DNA of 64,000 nucleotides from Desulfobacterium sp. (GCA_030145245.1 JAQYWC010000008.1:1-64000); one strand, 5' to 3'. Positions 1 to 13,341 are shown, counted from the first letter of the stretch. Made by a program: numbers and translations. Notes: a model not told the origin generated them from the sequence alone.

Positions 1-53
1 CCCATCCCCCAACCACCGCACCTCACTGACAGCCCCCCCCCCTCCACCGCTGT

Positions 54-135
54 TCCCTAACCTGGACAAGCCAGAACCAAAACGGTTTTATGATTCTCTT
101 GCCAAAACAACACGAAAACCAGAAATAATAATCTA
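54..135. repeat. Dispersed intergenic repeat shared with 63240-63291
   Basis: TCCCTAACCT at 54 and a 35-bp stretch beginning GCCAAAACAACACG at 101 both recur at 63240-63291. The 35-bp part has four mismatches, and the second copy lacks about 35 bp between the two blocks. Both copies are intergenic. Confidence 0.6.
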
Positions 136-184
136 AGACCCCGTGATATCAAGGCTAAATCAACTGCGTCCCATAACTGTGTTC

Positions 185-3100
185 AAAAAATGTTCAAAAC
201 TCTCAACTTTTAAACACAAATCCCTGGTTAATCCTTGAAACGGGATCTTTGAAAACTCGCTTAATTGCGACACCTGGCTATACCAATCACAATCATTGGT
301 ACAAAAAATTGCTTATTGAAAACAGAATATAGAACGACCTTTCCAAGGATATTAAAAAAATCGGCTTTGCAACTTCCTGGTTGAGCGGATTCATAAACAG
401 CACATTTCAAACCGTGGATGAGTAAATCATAACCACATTTACTCATCCAGTTAAACAGTCATTATGATTGACTATAGATTCAGGAGGGAGTGGTCCTGCT
501 TCCATTGACTTTCAGGGATTGATGGTATCAAGAAAAGTCAATATACCTTAATTGCCGGGCTCTGTTTCATCAAAGGAAAAGATATATATCAAGGAAGGGA
601 TACCACCGACCAGATTGCCATTGGCATTCTGGAAAAGATATTTATGTACAGCCCTTGTTTAAATTGTCGACGTCCCCTGCACCAATCGTATAAAAAAACG
701 GATTCCAGATACCTGGACGCCCCTGGACCTTCCTGCCGCAGGGAATTAATCATATTGCAAATCCCGAATGTTTAAAAAATGTTCAAAACTCTCAACTTTT
801 AAACACAAATCCCTGGTTAAACCTTGAAACGGGATCTTTGAAAACTCACTTAACTGCGCCACCTGGCTATACCAATCACAATCATTGGTGATAAAATTTG
901 TTTATTGAAAACAGAATAAAAAACGACCTTTCCAGGAATATTAAAAAATATCGACTTTGCAATTTCCTGCTTGAGTTTATCCATAAACAGCATATTCCAA
1001 ACCGTGATTGAGCAAATATAAACCATATTTACTCAATCAGTTAAACCATTATTATTCTTGACGATAACACCAATAAGCACACCTGGATATTGACTATTTA
1101 CCCGGGAAGAAATGGTCCCCTATATATTAACTTTCAGGAATTGATGGTATCAAGAAAAAGTCAATACATATTAATTGTCGACGTCCCCTGCACCAATCGT
1201 ATAAAAAAACGGATCCCAGAAATCTGGACGCCCCTGGACCTTCCTGCCGCAGGGAATTAATCATATTGCAAACCCCGAATGTTTAAAAAATGTTCAAAAC
1301 TCTCAACTTTTAAACACAAATTCCTAATTAATCCTTGAACCGGAATCTTTTAAAACGCACTTAACTGCGCCACCTGGCTATACCAATCACAATCATTGGT
1401 GATAAAATTTGTTGATTGAAAACAGAATAAAGAACGACCTTTCCAGGAATATTAAAAATATCGGCTTTGCAACTTCCTGCTTGAGTTTATCCAAAAACAG
1501 CAGACTTCAAACCGTGAATGAGTAAAGATAACCACATTTACTCATCCAGTTAAACATTCATTATAATTGATTATTTATTAAGGAGTAAATGGTCCTTCTT
1601 CCATTGACTTTCAGGGATTGATGGTATCAAGAACAGTCAACATACATTCATTGCCGGGCTCTGTTTCATCCAAAGAAAAATATATCGATCAAGGAAGGGA
1701 TACCAGCGACGAGATTGACGTTGGCATTCTGGAAAATATTTTGTACAGCCCTTGTTTAGATTGTCGACGTCCCCTGCACCAATCGTATAAAAAAACGGAT
1801 CCCAGAAATCTGGACGCCCCTGGACCTTCCTGCCGCATGGAATTAATCAGACTGTAAAATCCGAATGTTTAAAAAATGTTCAAAACTCTCCGCTTTTCAA
1901 CACAAATCCCTGGTTAATCCTTGAACAGGGATCTTTCAAAACTCACGTAACTGCGAAACCTGGCTATACCAATCACAAGCATTGATACAAAAATTTGTTT
2001 ATTGAAAACAGAATAAAGAACGACCTTTTCAGGAATATTAAAAAAATAGGCTTTATAACATCCTGCTTGAGTGGATCCATAAACAGCACATTTCAAGCTG
2101 TGAATGAGCAAATATAAACCACATTTACTTAATCAGTTAAGCCATCATTATTATAGACGATAACACCAATCATCACACCTGGATATTGACTATTTACTCG
2201 GGAAGAAATGGTCCCCTATATATTGACTTTCAAGGTTTAATGGTATGAGAAAAAGTCAATATACATTAACTGTCAAGTTCTGTTTCATCCAAAGGAAAAT
2301 ATATAGATCAAGGAAGGGATACCAGCGACGAGATTGACGTTGGCATTCTGGAAAAGATATTTATGTACAGCCCTTGTTTAGATTGTCGACGTCCCCTGCA
2401 CCAATCGTATAAAAAAACGGCGTCCAGATATCTGGACGCCCCTGGACCTTCCTGCCGCACGGAATGAATCAGACTGTAAAACCCGAGTGTTTAAAAAATG
2501 TTCAAAACTATCCACTTTTAAACACAAATCCCTGGTTAATCCTTGAAACGGGATCTTTGAAAACGTTCTTTCCAACAACTCAGTTGTTATATATCTACCA
2601 ATCATCGATTCAATAAAACCTTGTAATTCCAGAATATACACCACTCTTCCATGTTGTTTTAAACACTATTTAACCGGAAATAGAAAGTATCGTCATCATG
2701 GGTTATCAACACTCAGTTTCATCCAACCGAAAAGATATAGATCAAGGCAGATGACACACACGAGATTAGAAGTGGCATCCTGAAAAGAATCTTTCGGTGC
2801 AACTCCACATTTGAGATTATCGATACCCTCCCACCCACCATATATAAAAGACAGTTCCCGGGATCATAAAGATCCAGAACCTTCCTGCCGCACGGAATGA
2901 ATCATATTGTAAAACCCGAGTGTTTAAAAAATGTTCAAAACTCTCCACTTTTAAACACACATCCCTGGTTAATCCTTGAAACGGGATCTTTGATAACGTT
3001 CTTGCCAACAACTATAATTGTTATATATATTTTATTATTCCAGTACATTAAACCTCTACTCCATGTTGTTTTAAACACTATTTAACCGAAAAGATAAAGT

Positions 3101-3310
3101 ATCGTCGTCATGGATTATCAAACTCAGTTTCATCCAACCGCAAAGATATAGATCAAGGTAGATGACACACACGGATAAAAAGTAACCTTCATCAAATATC
3201 TTTCTGTACAGTTCTATCCTAAGATTGTCGCCCCCCTCTGCACCCACCATATATAAAACACGGGAATCCATCAGATTGTGAAACCTAAATGTTCAAAAAA
3301 TGTTTAAAAC
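185..3310. repeat. Degenerate long direct-repeat array upstream of dnaN
   Basis: Seven head-to-tail units can be aligned by the shared start TGTTCAAAAC at 191, 780, 1291, 1877, 2499, 2932 and 3301 (the last reads TGTTTAAAAC). Spacings are 589, 511, 586, 622, 433 and 369 bp. The first four units share most of their length, including the blocks CCTGGCTATACCAATCACAA, GTCGACGTCCCCTGCACCAA and CCTGGACCTTCCTGCCGCA. Units five and six are shorter and share their own middle part. Divergence rises toward dnaN. Short ORFs inside are in shifted frames between units, so coding is not conserved. The array is AT-rich compared with the genes that follow. Its position before dnaN-gyrB suggests a role at the replication origin, but that is inference. 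Confidence 0.85.
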
Positions 3311-3494
3311 TCTCCACTTTTCAACCCCTATAGGGCTTAGCACAGACAATTTTAAACACGACTATCAAACGCTGATTATATTGATAATGGTTTAATTGTA
3401 GATAGTTACACTGTCAATTGACGGTTCCGCTAAAACGATTTATCTAAAGTAATAGAAAGAATAGTCTTTCCCACAGCACCATATAAATCCCGGT

Positions 3495-3528
3495 CCCATG
3501 GCAGGACCTGGGATATTCCTGCCATGGG
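3495..3528. repeat. 12-bp perfect inverted repeat
   Basis: CCCATGGCAGGA (3495-3506) and TCCTGCCATGGG (3517-3528) form a perfect 12-bp stem around a 10-nt loop. There is no T-run on either side, so it does not look like an intrinsic terminator. It resembles the TTCCTGC/GCAGGGAA part that ends the upstream repeat units. Confidence 0.7.
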
Positions 3529-3641
3529 GGAAGTGGGTTCCGTTGTAAAACTGTGAATGTTTAATCAACAGAAATAGGTTGTCAGCCCTTTAATGGCAAT
3601 TGAATCGGCCTGTTGAACAGCCACTGAAAAACATCATGAAC

Positions 3642-3667
3642 AGTTCTGAACATGCCAGTTCAGAACT
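3642..3667. repeat. 10-bp perfect inverted repeat
   Basis: AGTTCTGAAC (3642-3651) and GTTCAGAACT (3658-3667) are exact reverse complements separated by six bases. It lies in the gene-free stretch before dnaN. It may be a protein-binding site or an RNA hairpin; nothing here decides which. Confidence 0.65.
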
Positions 3668-3879
3668 ATTCATTGCGCAGGATGCGTCCAACCACACAAT
3701 TCCCTGATATTTCAATATCATCCATGCTTATCAGCCAAAATCCACCGAATGTTCAATAAATGTCAATAACATCGAACTAATAGACACTGTTTTCTAATGT
3801 TTACAAAACCGGCCAGTTTTGAAATGGTATATAAACCCTTTAGAACAAAACTGCCAGGCCAACTTACCTAATGGATTAA

Positions 3880-4088
3880 GTACGTTAGCCTACTTTTAAA
3901 CTTTTAAACACGCCTTATTATATATTATTATCTTTTATATATATAAATAAATAAACACCAACCAATCGATTTAGATTCAGGAAGCCCTCTATTTATTCTA
4001 TTGAAAAAATCCTTTAAAATGATATAAATCATAAGTTTGATACAGCATTGATAAATATTTTATATATAAAAAGATCTTAGGTATTTAA
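3880..4088. other. Very AT-rich stretch before dnaN, candidate unwinding element of oriC
   Basis: The stretch from about 3890 to 4088 is made mostly of A and T, with runs such as TTATATATTATTATC and TATATATAAATAAATAAAC. It follows the repeat array and directly precedes dnaN. Origins in many bacteria sit beside dnaA/dnaN and carry such duplex-unwinding regions. No clear copy of the consensus DnaA box TTATCCACA was found; the nearest are TTATCCATA at 977 and TTATCAACA near 2703. The assignment is tentative. Confidence 0.45.
4037..4066 (+). promoter_or_regulatory. Possible sigma-70 promoter for dnaN
   Basis: TTGATA at 4037-4042 and TATATA at 4061-4066 are separated by 18 bp, and the -10 lies 22 bp before the dnaN start. 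The surrounding sequence is so AT-rich that chance matches are likely. Confidence 0.35.
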
Positions 4089-7641
<3,553 letters not shown>

Positions 7642-7674
7642 AATATTGTTGTAACAACTCAAACGAAAACCCAT

Positions 7675-7711
7675 AAAAAAGCAGTGGAAGATAATTCCAC
7701 TGCTTTTTTTG
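7675..7711 (+). terminator. Rho-independent terminator after gyrB
   Basis: GCAGTGGAA (7681-7689) and TTCCACTGC (7695-7703) form a 9-bp stem with a 5-base loop, followed by seven T and preceded by six A. It ends the dnaN-gyrB unit and may work in both directions. Confidence 0.9.
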
Positions 7712-7887
7712 TTTGGCCGCTGAAAACCGTTTGAGTCATTTTTTAACTAGATCGATTACTGAAAAATAATTAAATATTGACAGGGGCGCTGGCCGCGTAT
7801 TAGACACACATAGTATTTTGAAATAGATAGGTATAGTTCTATACATAAGGTTTTTTTAATTGTGACAACTTCTGTAAAGGAATGGAA

Positions 7888-8907
7888 ATGTATTTAAAGA
7901 AAATCGTTGTATTTCTATGTGTATCGTTTTTGGCCCTCGGATCCACGGGCCTGGCCTCAACCCTTGAGGATGTCAAGGCCAGGGGCGTGTTGAACTGCGG
8001 CATCAGTGAAGGGGTGCCCGGGTTTTCCATCCCTGACTCCAGCGGCCGGTGGGTGGGATTTGACGTGGACATGGCCAGGGCTGTTGCGGCTGCTGTGCTC
8101 AAGGACGGCGAGAAGATCAAATTTGTCTCCCTGGCATCCAAGCAGAAGATAGTTGCCGTCTCCTCGGGCCAGGTGGATCTCACTTCCAGGACCACCACCT
8201 GGACATTGAAACGGGACGCAAAGCAGGGGGTGGATTTTACCACCATCGTTTTCTACGACGGCCAGGGTTTCATGATTCCAAAATCCATGGGGGTCACATC
8301 GGCAAAGGACCTTGACGGCGCTTCAGTGTGTGTCACCGCAGGAACCACCTCAGAGCTCAATGTGGCTGACTTTGCAAGGGCCAACAACATTAAGTTTGAA
8401 ATCGTTGTGTTTGACGGCAAAAAAGAGGCCCTGAACGCCTATGCGTCCGGACGCTGTGACGTATTTACCACCGATATCAGCCAGCTGGCCTCCCTCCGGT
8501 CCACCCTTGCCAAACCCCAGGATCACCTCATCCTGCCCGAGGTGCTTTCTAAAGAGCCCCTCTCCCCCCTGGTTCGCCACGGTGACAACCAGTGGAAGGA
8601 TATCGTAACCTGGGTGATCAACGGCCTGATCGCCGCTGAAGAACACGGCATTACAAAAGCCAATGTCCTGGAGATCAAGGCGACCTCCAAGAACCCGGTT
8701 GTCCAGCGCATGCTCGGCAAGTCTGGGGATACGGGTTCCTATCTCGGACTTGACAAGGATTGGATGGTGCGGGCCATTCAGACCGTGGGCAACTACGGTG
8801 AGATCTACCAGCGTCATTTCGGTCCCGATACCCGGCTGAACATCCCCAGGGGGATCAACAACCTCTGGACAAAGGGCGGACAGCACTATGCGCTTCCCAT
8901 CCGGTAG
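7888..8907 (+). CDS. Amino-acid ABC transporter periplasmic binding protein (AapJ/BztA-like)
   Basis: This is the substrate-binding protein of a polar amino-acid ABC importer. Similar proteins (AapJ, BztA) bind several L-amino acids in the periplasm and deliver them to the paired permeases encoded next. The chain starts with a signal peptide (YLKKIVVFLCVSFLALGS, cleavage near residue 24), followed by the family start TLEDVKARGVLNCGISEG and motifs GFDVDMARAVAAAV and TTWTLKRD. The ATG at 7888 fits the Shine-Dalgarno AAAGGA at 7 bases; the ATG at 7882 is only one base from it. About 339 residues. A stem-loop terminator separates it from the permease genes, so the binding protein is probably made in excess. 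Ligand specificity cannot be read from the sequence. Confidence 0.9.
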   Translation: MYLKKIVVFLCVSFLALGSTGLASTLEDVKARGVLNCGISEGVPGFSIPDSSGRWVGFDVDMARAVAAAVLKDGEKIKFVSLASKQKIVAVSSGQVDLTSRTTTWTLKRDAKQGVDFTTIVFYDGQGFMIPKSMGVTSAKDLDGASVCVTAGTTSELNVADFARANNIKFEIVVFDGKKEALNAYASGRCDVFTTDISQLASLRSTLAKPQDHLILPEVLSKEPLSPLVRHGDNQWKDIVTWVINGLIAAEEHGITKANVLEIKATSKNPVVQRMLGKSGDTGSYLGLDKDWMVRAIQTVGNYGEIYQRHFGPDTRLNIPRGINNLWTKGGQHYALPIR

Positions 8908-8916
8908 ACCATTGCC

Positions 8917-8940
8917 ATAGACGTTTGCACTTGAATTGAT
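8917..8940. repeat. Dispersed 24-bp intergenic repeat, copy 1
   Basis: A 24-bp stretch beginning ATAGACGTTTGCAC recurs at 44622-44645 with two mismatches. Both copies lie in intergenic DNA, one after the binding-protein gene and one before the nitroreductase gene. The role is unknown. Confidence 0.6.
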
Positions 8941-9002
8941 TCCCGGGCGGCCTGCTGTCGTCAGAGATGGACTCAATTCATATGCGCGGAGCGATAACCA
9001 TG

Positions 9003-9038
9003 CAGCCAGGGGCGTTTTTAAGCCCCTGGCTGTTTTTT
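9003..9038 (+). terminator. Intra-operon terminator between binding protein and permease genes
   Basis: CAGCCAGGGGC (9003-9013) and GCCCCTGGCTG (9022-9032) form an 11-bp GC-rich stem with an 8-base loop, followed by six T. It sits between the binding-protein gene and the first permease gene on the same strand. Partial termination here would set a high ratio of binding protein to membrane subunits. Confidence 0.9.
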
Positions 9039-9057
9039 AACCATACAGGCGTATCCA

Positions 9058-10218
9058 TTGAAAAAAGCGGCATCCTTCCTGACCAAAGACAATTTTAAAA
9101 ACATGGCCCTGCAGATGGCAGTGCTCGGTGTGATCTTCTATGGCTGCCATGGGCTTCTGACCAATACCCAGGCAAACCTTGAGGCCCGAAACATCGCGTC
9201 CGGGTTTGGGTTTCTCTCCCTTGAATCGGGCATGCCCATCAGCAATTCTCTGTTGCCATACACCCCGGCAGACACCTATGGCTATGCCTTTTTCATGGGG
9301 ATCATCAACACGGTGTTCGTGTCCGTCATCGGCATTATTTTATCCACTGTTCTGGGGGTTACCATCGGCGTTGCCAGGGTGTCGAGCAACTGGCTCGTGT
9401 CAAAGCTTGCCGAGATCTATGTGGAGGTGTTGAGAAACATTCCCCTGCTGCTCACCCTTTTTTTCACCTACACCATCGTTCTTGCTGCCCTGCCGGTGCC
9501 AAGAAAAAGCCTTACGCCCCTGGCCGGGATTTTCCTCAACAACCGGGGCATCTATCTTCCCAGGCCCGTGTTTGAGCCTGGCATGATCGCTGTTATGATC
9601 GCCCTTCTGGTGGGCATTATCGGGGCCATGGTGATCCTGGGGATGGCGAAACGTATCCACGACAACACGGGCAGGGTGATTCCGGGGGCAAGCCTTGGGC
9701 TTGTTGTTGTGGTCGGGCTTCCCCTGGCGGTGTTTTTCATGGCAGGCGCACCCGTGACCATGGAGCACGCCGTTCTCAAGGGGTTCAACTTTCGCGGAGG
9801 CCTTGTGATCCGGCCGGAGTTTTCCGCTCTGATGATGGGGATCATCCTTTACACGGCCGCCTTTATCGGCGAGAACGTCCGGAGCGGCATCCAGTCCGTG
9901 GACCCGGGGCAGATCAACGCATCCAAGGCCCTGGGCCTGAGCCAGGGACTCATCATGCGACGCATCGTGCTTCCCCAGGCCCTGCGGGTGATCATTCCCG
10001 CCACCACAAACGACTATGCAAGCCTTGTCAAGAACTCCTCCCTGGCCGTCGCCATCGGGTATCCTGACATGGTCTCCGTGGGCGGCACCATCATCGGCCA
10101 GAACGACCAGGCCATCGAGATTATCGCCATGTGGATGGGGGTCTACATGACCATAAACCTCCTCATCTCCTTTGTAATGAACTGGCTGAACTCAAGGGTT
10201 CAGCTGATCGGCAGGTAA
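9058..10218 (+). CDS. Amino-acid ABC transporter permease (AapQ/BztB-like)
   Basis: The first of two membrane subunits of the amino-acid importer. It is 386 residues long, close to the long AapQ/BztB type and much longer than ordinary 220-residue HisM/GlnP permeases. It has an N-terminal hydrophobic segment (MALQMAVLGVIFYGCHG), a permease core beginning at GIINTVFVSVIGIILSTVLG, and the EAA-type loop where LGLSQGLIMRRIVLPQALRVIIP touches the ATPase. The reading frame opens with TTG at 9058; no ATG lies closer than codon 16. It is followed after 3 bases by the second permease. The two are expected to pair in the cytoplasmic membrane. Confidence 0.88.
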   Translation: MKKAASFLTKDNFKNMALQMAVLGVIFYGCHGLLTNTQANLEARNIASGFGFLSLESGMPISNSLLPYTPADTYGYAFFMGIINTVFVSVIGIILSTVLGVTIGVARVSSNWLVSKLAEIYVEVLRNIPLLLTLFFTYTIVLAALPVPRKSLTPLAGIFLNNRGIYLPRPVFEPGMIAVMIALLVGIIGAMVILGMAKRIHDNTGRVIPGASLGLVVVVGLPLAVFFMAGAPVTMEHAVLKGFNFRGGLVIRPEFSALMMGIILYTAAFIGENVRSGIQSVDPGQINASKALGLSQGLIMRRIVLPQALRVIIPATTNDYASLVKNSSLAVAIGYPDMVSVGGTIIGQNDQAIEIIAMWMGVYMTINLLISFVMNWLNSRVQLIGR

Positions 10219-10221
10219 AAA

Positions 10222-11322
10222 TTGGAAACAGCAACTATGGCGTCCGTCAGACTCAAGACCTTTGTACCGGGTCCTGCCATGGCGCCTCCCCTGGTATCCT
10301 CCGGCGTGATCGGCTGGATGCGCATCAATTTGTTCAACTCATCGTTAAACTCGGTATTGACCGTGGTGGCCCTGTTCTTTTTGTACAAGGCGCTGCCGCC
10401 CATGATCTCCTGGGCATTCCTGGATGCGGCCTGGCTTGCGCCGTCACCTGAACACGAGGGGGCCTGCTGGGCCTTTATCATCAACAAGTTCAGGGTGCTC
10501 ATGGTCGGTCTCTATCCCGGGGAACTGGTTTGGCGGCCCATGGCCGTGGCGGCTATTGTGGTGATCCTGTCGGTGCTGACGGTGGCACGAAAGCTCTCCA
10601 CACGGCTGCTCATTATCCTGTGGTACACCCTGCCGGTGGTACTCTTTTTCATCATCAACGGCGGCATTTTGGGCCTGCCCAAAGTGGAGCAGTCCCTCTG
10701 GGGCGGGCTCATGCTCAGCATGGGGCTTGCAGTGGTTGGCATTCTTTTGTCCATTCCCTTTGGCATTCTTCTGGCCCTGGGCCGACGATCCAGGCTTGCC
10801 GTGGTTCGGACCCTTTGCACCGGGATCATCGAGTGCATCCGCGGGGTGCCCCTGATCACCATTCTGTTCATGGCGTCGGTGATGCTGCCGATTTTCCTTC
10901 CCCAGGGCGTGAACATCAACAATCTTTTGAGGGTCCAGATCGGTATCATCCTTTTCTCCTCCGCTTACATGGCCGAGGTGGTCAGGGGCGGGCTCCAGGC
11001 GATCCCGGTGGGCCAGTTTGAGGCGGCAGGGTCCCTGGGGCTCAACGCCTTTCAGACAATGGTGTTTGTGGTGCTGCCCCAGGCCCTCCGCCATGTGGTG
11101 CCCTCCCTCATTGGCAGGTGCGTGGCCCTGTTCAAGGACACCTCCCTTGTGATCATCGTGGGCCTGCTGGATTTTCTGGGCATGGTCAAGGCGTCGTCAC
11201 AGGATCCCCAATGGCTGGGGTACGATGCAGAGGCCTACGTGTTCTGTGCCTTTGTCTACTGGATCATCTGCTTCTCAATGAGCCGGTACGGGCGATCCAT
11301 CGAGAGGCGAAATCAATGGTAA
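10222..11322 (+). CDS. Amino-acid ABC transporter permease (AapM/BztC-like)
   Basis: The second membrane subunit, 366 residues, of the AapM/BztC type. Several hydrophobic helices precede the permease core ([20 protein letters not shown]), and the ATPase-contact loop reads [20 protein letters not shown]. It ends in a membrane-rich segment and RNQW. Translation probably starts at TTG 10222, with GCAGG about 8 bases upstream; ATG at 10237 is a second choice. Its stop codon overlaps possible starts of the ATPase gene, so the two are translationally coupled. Together with its partner it forms the channel for amino acids delivered by the binding protein. Confidence 0.87.
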   Translation: METATMASVRLKTFVPGPAMAPPLVSSGVIGWMRINLFNSSLNSVLTVVALFFLYKALPPMISWAFLDAAWLAPSPEHEGACWAFIINKFRVLMVGLYPGELVWRPMAVAAIVVILSVLTVARKLSTRLLIILWYTLPVVLFFIINGGILGLPKVEQSLWGGLMLSMGLAVVGILLSIPFGILLALGRRSRLAVVRTLCTGIIECIRGVPLITILFMASVMLPIFLPQGVNINNLLRVQIGIILFSSAYMAEVVRGGLQAIPVGQFEAAGSLGLNAFQTMVFVVLPQALRHVVPSLIGRCVALFKDTSLVIIVGLLDFLGMVKASSQDPQWLGYDAEAYVFCAFVYWIICFSMSRYGRSIERRNQW

Positions 11323-12071
11323 TGGAGAAAAAAATGGACAACACACCGGTGATCCGGATCACGGACCTGAACAAGTGGTACGGCAATTTCCATGTGCTGA
11401 AGAACATCAACCTCTCTGTTGCCAATGGCGAAGTGATCGTGATTTGCGGGCCGTCCGGCTCGGGTAAATCCACCCTGATCCGGTGCATCAACAGGATCGA
11501 GGAGCACCAGGCAGGGACCATCCGGGTTAAGGGCATGGAGCTCACCAACCGGATGAAGAACATCGCCGGCATCCGCAGGGAGGTGGGCATGGTGTTCCAG
11601 AGCTTTGATCTCTTTCCCCACCTGACCATATTGGAGAACCTGACCCTTGCCCCTTGCTGGGTGCGCAAAATGTCCAAAAAAGAGGCCGAAACCCTTGCCA
11701 TGGAGCACCTGGAACGGGTGCAGCTGAAAGACCAGGCTCCGAAGTATCCGGGCCAGCTCTCCGGGGGCCAGCAGCAGCGGGTGGCCATTGCAAGGGCCCT
11801 GTGCATGAATCCTGAGATCCTGCTCTTTGACGAACCCACCTCGGCCCTGGATCCGGAGATGATCAAGGAGGTGCTGGACGTGATCCGGCAGCTGGCAGGG
11901 GAGGGGATCACCATGATCTGCGTCACCCATGAGATGGGGTTTGCAAGACAGGTGGCCGACCGGGTGATCTTCATGGATTCCGGGGAAATCGTGGAGGAGA
12001 ACGATCCTGAGACCTTTTTTACCCATCCCCAGTGGGACAGGACAGAGGCCTTTCTAAGCCAGATTATCTAA
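11316..12071 (+). CDS. Amino-acid ABC transporter ATP-binding protein (AapP/GlnQ-like)
   Basis: The cytoplasmic ATPase of the amino-acid importer, about 251 residues and typical of the GlnQ/HisP/AapP family. It shows Walker [10 protein letters not shown], the Q-loop region [15 protein letters not shown], the signature LSGGQQQR, Walker [15 protein letters not shown] and the switch histidine in CVTHEMGFA. The open frame extends upstream into the permease gene, so the start must be chosen. ATG 11316 has GAGAGG 8 bases before it; ATG 11322 overlaps the permease stop; ATG 11334 has GGAG at a good distance. All fit the family N-terminus. It closes the operon. The next gene is convergent, with 12 bases between them. 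Confidence 0.92.
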   Translation: MVMEKKMDNTPVIRITDLNKWYGNFHVLKNINLSVANGEVIVICGPSGSGKSTLIRCINRIEEHQAGTIRVKGMELTNRMKNIAGIRREVGMVFQSFDLFPHLTILENLTLAPCWVRKMSKKEAETLAMEHLERVQLKDQAPKYPGQLSGGQQQRVAIARALCMNPEILLFDEPTSALDPEMIKEVLDVIRQLAGEGITMICVTHEMGFARQVADRVIFMDSGEIVEENDPETFFTHPQWDRTEAFLSQII

Positions 12072-12083
12072 CCCTGGCAGCGG

Positions 12084-13289
12084 TCACCCGGCAATGGCGT
12101 CCAGGGCGCTTTCAAGATCGTCCATGATGTCGTCCGGGTGTTCCAGACCCAGGGAGAGTCGCACCAGGCCCTGGTCGATGCCGGCCGCCTTGAGATCCTT
12201 TTCTGAGTAAGTTGAGTGGGTCATGGAGGCGGGGTGCTGGATCAGGGTTTCGCAATCCCCGAGGCTCACGGCCAGGGTGCAGAGCTTTACGTTGTTGAGC
12301 AGGTTTTTGGCCGCCTCCCTGCCCCCCTTGAGATCAAACCCCAGGATGCCGCTGAACTGTTTCATCTGTTTCTGTGCCACCTGATGGTCCGGGTGGGATT
12401 CAAGGCCCGGGTAGTAGACTTGGCTGATCTTTGGGTGACTGGCAAGCCACAGGGCTATTTTGAGGGCCGTGCTGCTGTGCCGGTCCATTCGGATGGCCAG
12501 GGTTTTCAATCCCCTGAGGATCAGCCAGGCGTTGAAGGGGCTGATGGAAGGGCCAAAGTGGTCCATGTACTCGGTTCGGATGCGCTGTATCGTGGGCGTT
12601 TCCCCGACCACCATGCCACCGATGATATCCCCGTGGCCCCCCAGGTATTTGGTGGCCGAGTGGATCACAAGCTGGGCGCCCATGGAAAGTGGCTTCTGGA
12701 GATAGGGGGTGGCAAAGGTGTTGTCCACCACCAGGGGGATCTGGTGTTGATCGGCAAGGTAGGCCCACAGCTCTATGTTGATGATGGAAAGGGTGGGGTT
12801 TGCCGGGGTCTCGACAAACATGAACCGGGTGTTGCTGTCCATGAGGGAGGCCACCCGGTCGATGATGTTGGCCTTTGCAGGGGCGACGAAACGGGGGGCG
12901 ATATTAAATTTTCGCAGATGATCGTTGAACAGGGCAAAGGTTCCGCCGTACACGGAATTGCAGGCCACGAAATTATCGCCGGGGCCTGCCAGGGTCATGG
13001 CCATGGCGGCGATGGCGGCCATGCCTGAAGCCGTTGCGATGGCGGCATCTCCCCCTTCCAGGAGGGCCATTTTTTCCTGGAGATCATCCATGGTGGGATT
13101 GGCGATCCGGGTATAGACATACCCCGGCTGGCTGCCGTCAAACACCCCTGCGCCATGGTCGAAATCATCGAACTTAAAGGTGGATGTCATGTGGATGGGG
13201 GCGACCAGATCTGGACAGGTGTTGTGGGAATGGTCAATGCCGTGGACGATGTTGGTCTCTTCAGAGAACCGATTTTTTTTGAATGACAT
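12084..13289 (-). CDS. PLP-dependent Cys/Met metabolism enzyme (gamma-synthase/gamma-lyase family)
   Basis: A 401-residue member of the cystathionine gamma-synthase/methionine gamma-lyase family, whose tetramers use PLP to make or cleave C-S bonds of sulfur amino acids. Visible are the cofactor-phosphate motif YVYTRIANPT, the PLP lysine in HSATKYLGGHGD (about K214), the PLP-nitrogen aspartate in VVDNTFATPYLQ, and the C-terminal RLSLGLEHPDDIMDDL. The position that is cysteine in typical methionine gamma-lyases reads VYGGTFAL here, with glycine. The exact reaction (cystathionine synthesis, O-acetylhomoserine sulfhydrylation or methionine cleavage) is therefore left open. An AAAGGAGGGG ribosome site precedes the ATG. 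It appears to be a single-gene unit with its own promoter. Confidence 0.88.
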   Translation of the reverse strand: MSFKKNRFSEETNIVHGIDHSHNTCPDLVAPIHMTSTFKFDDFDHGAGVFDGSQPGYVYTRIANPTMDDLQEKMALLEGGDAAIATASGMAAIAAMAMTLAGPGDNFVACNSVYGGTFALFNDHLRKFNIAPRFVAPAKANIIDRVASLMDSNTRFMFVETPANPTLSIINIELWAYLADQHQIPLVVDNTFATPYLQKPLSMGAQLVIHSATKYLGGHGDIIGGMVVGETPTIQRIRTEYMDHFGPSISPFNAWLILRGLKTLAIRMDRHSSTALKIALWLASHPKISQVYYPGLESHPDHQVAQKQMKQFSGILGFDLKGGREAAKNLLNNVKLCTLAVSLGDCETLIQHPASMTHSTYSEKDLKAAGIDQGLVRLSLGLEHPDDIMDDLESALDAIAG

Positions 13290-13341
13290 AAGCCCCTCCT
13301 TTACCGGTGTTTTTGAATGGAGACGTCACATCTTGTAAAAG

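Larger units (their letters stand above)
208..3911 (+). repeat. Nine same-strand copies of TTTTAAACAC
   Basis: Exact copies of this 10-mer lie at 208, 797, 1308, 2516, 2657, 2949, 3069, 3350 and 3902, all in the same orientation, with a variant TTTTCAACAC at 1894. Some copies belong to the long repeat, but those at 2657, 3069, 3350 and 3902 occur in other contexts, so the 10-mer itself recurs. It differs from the classical DnaA box TTATNCACA at two positions. It may be a lineage-specific initiator binding site. This is inference from recurrence and location. Confidence 0.55.

Noticed and set aside
1618-1857. Open frames of 60-90 codons within the repeat array (1618-1857, 1914-2111, 2378-2644 and others)
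   Set aside because: The same DNA is repeated, yet the frames are not kept between units; no ribosome sites or protein features are visible.
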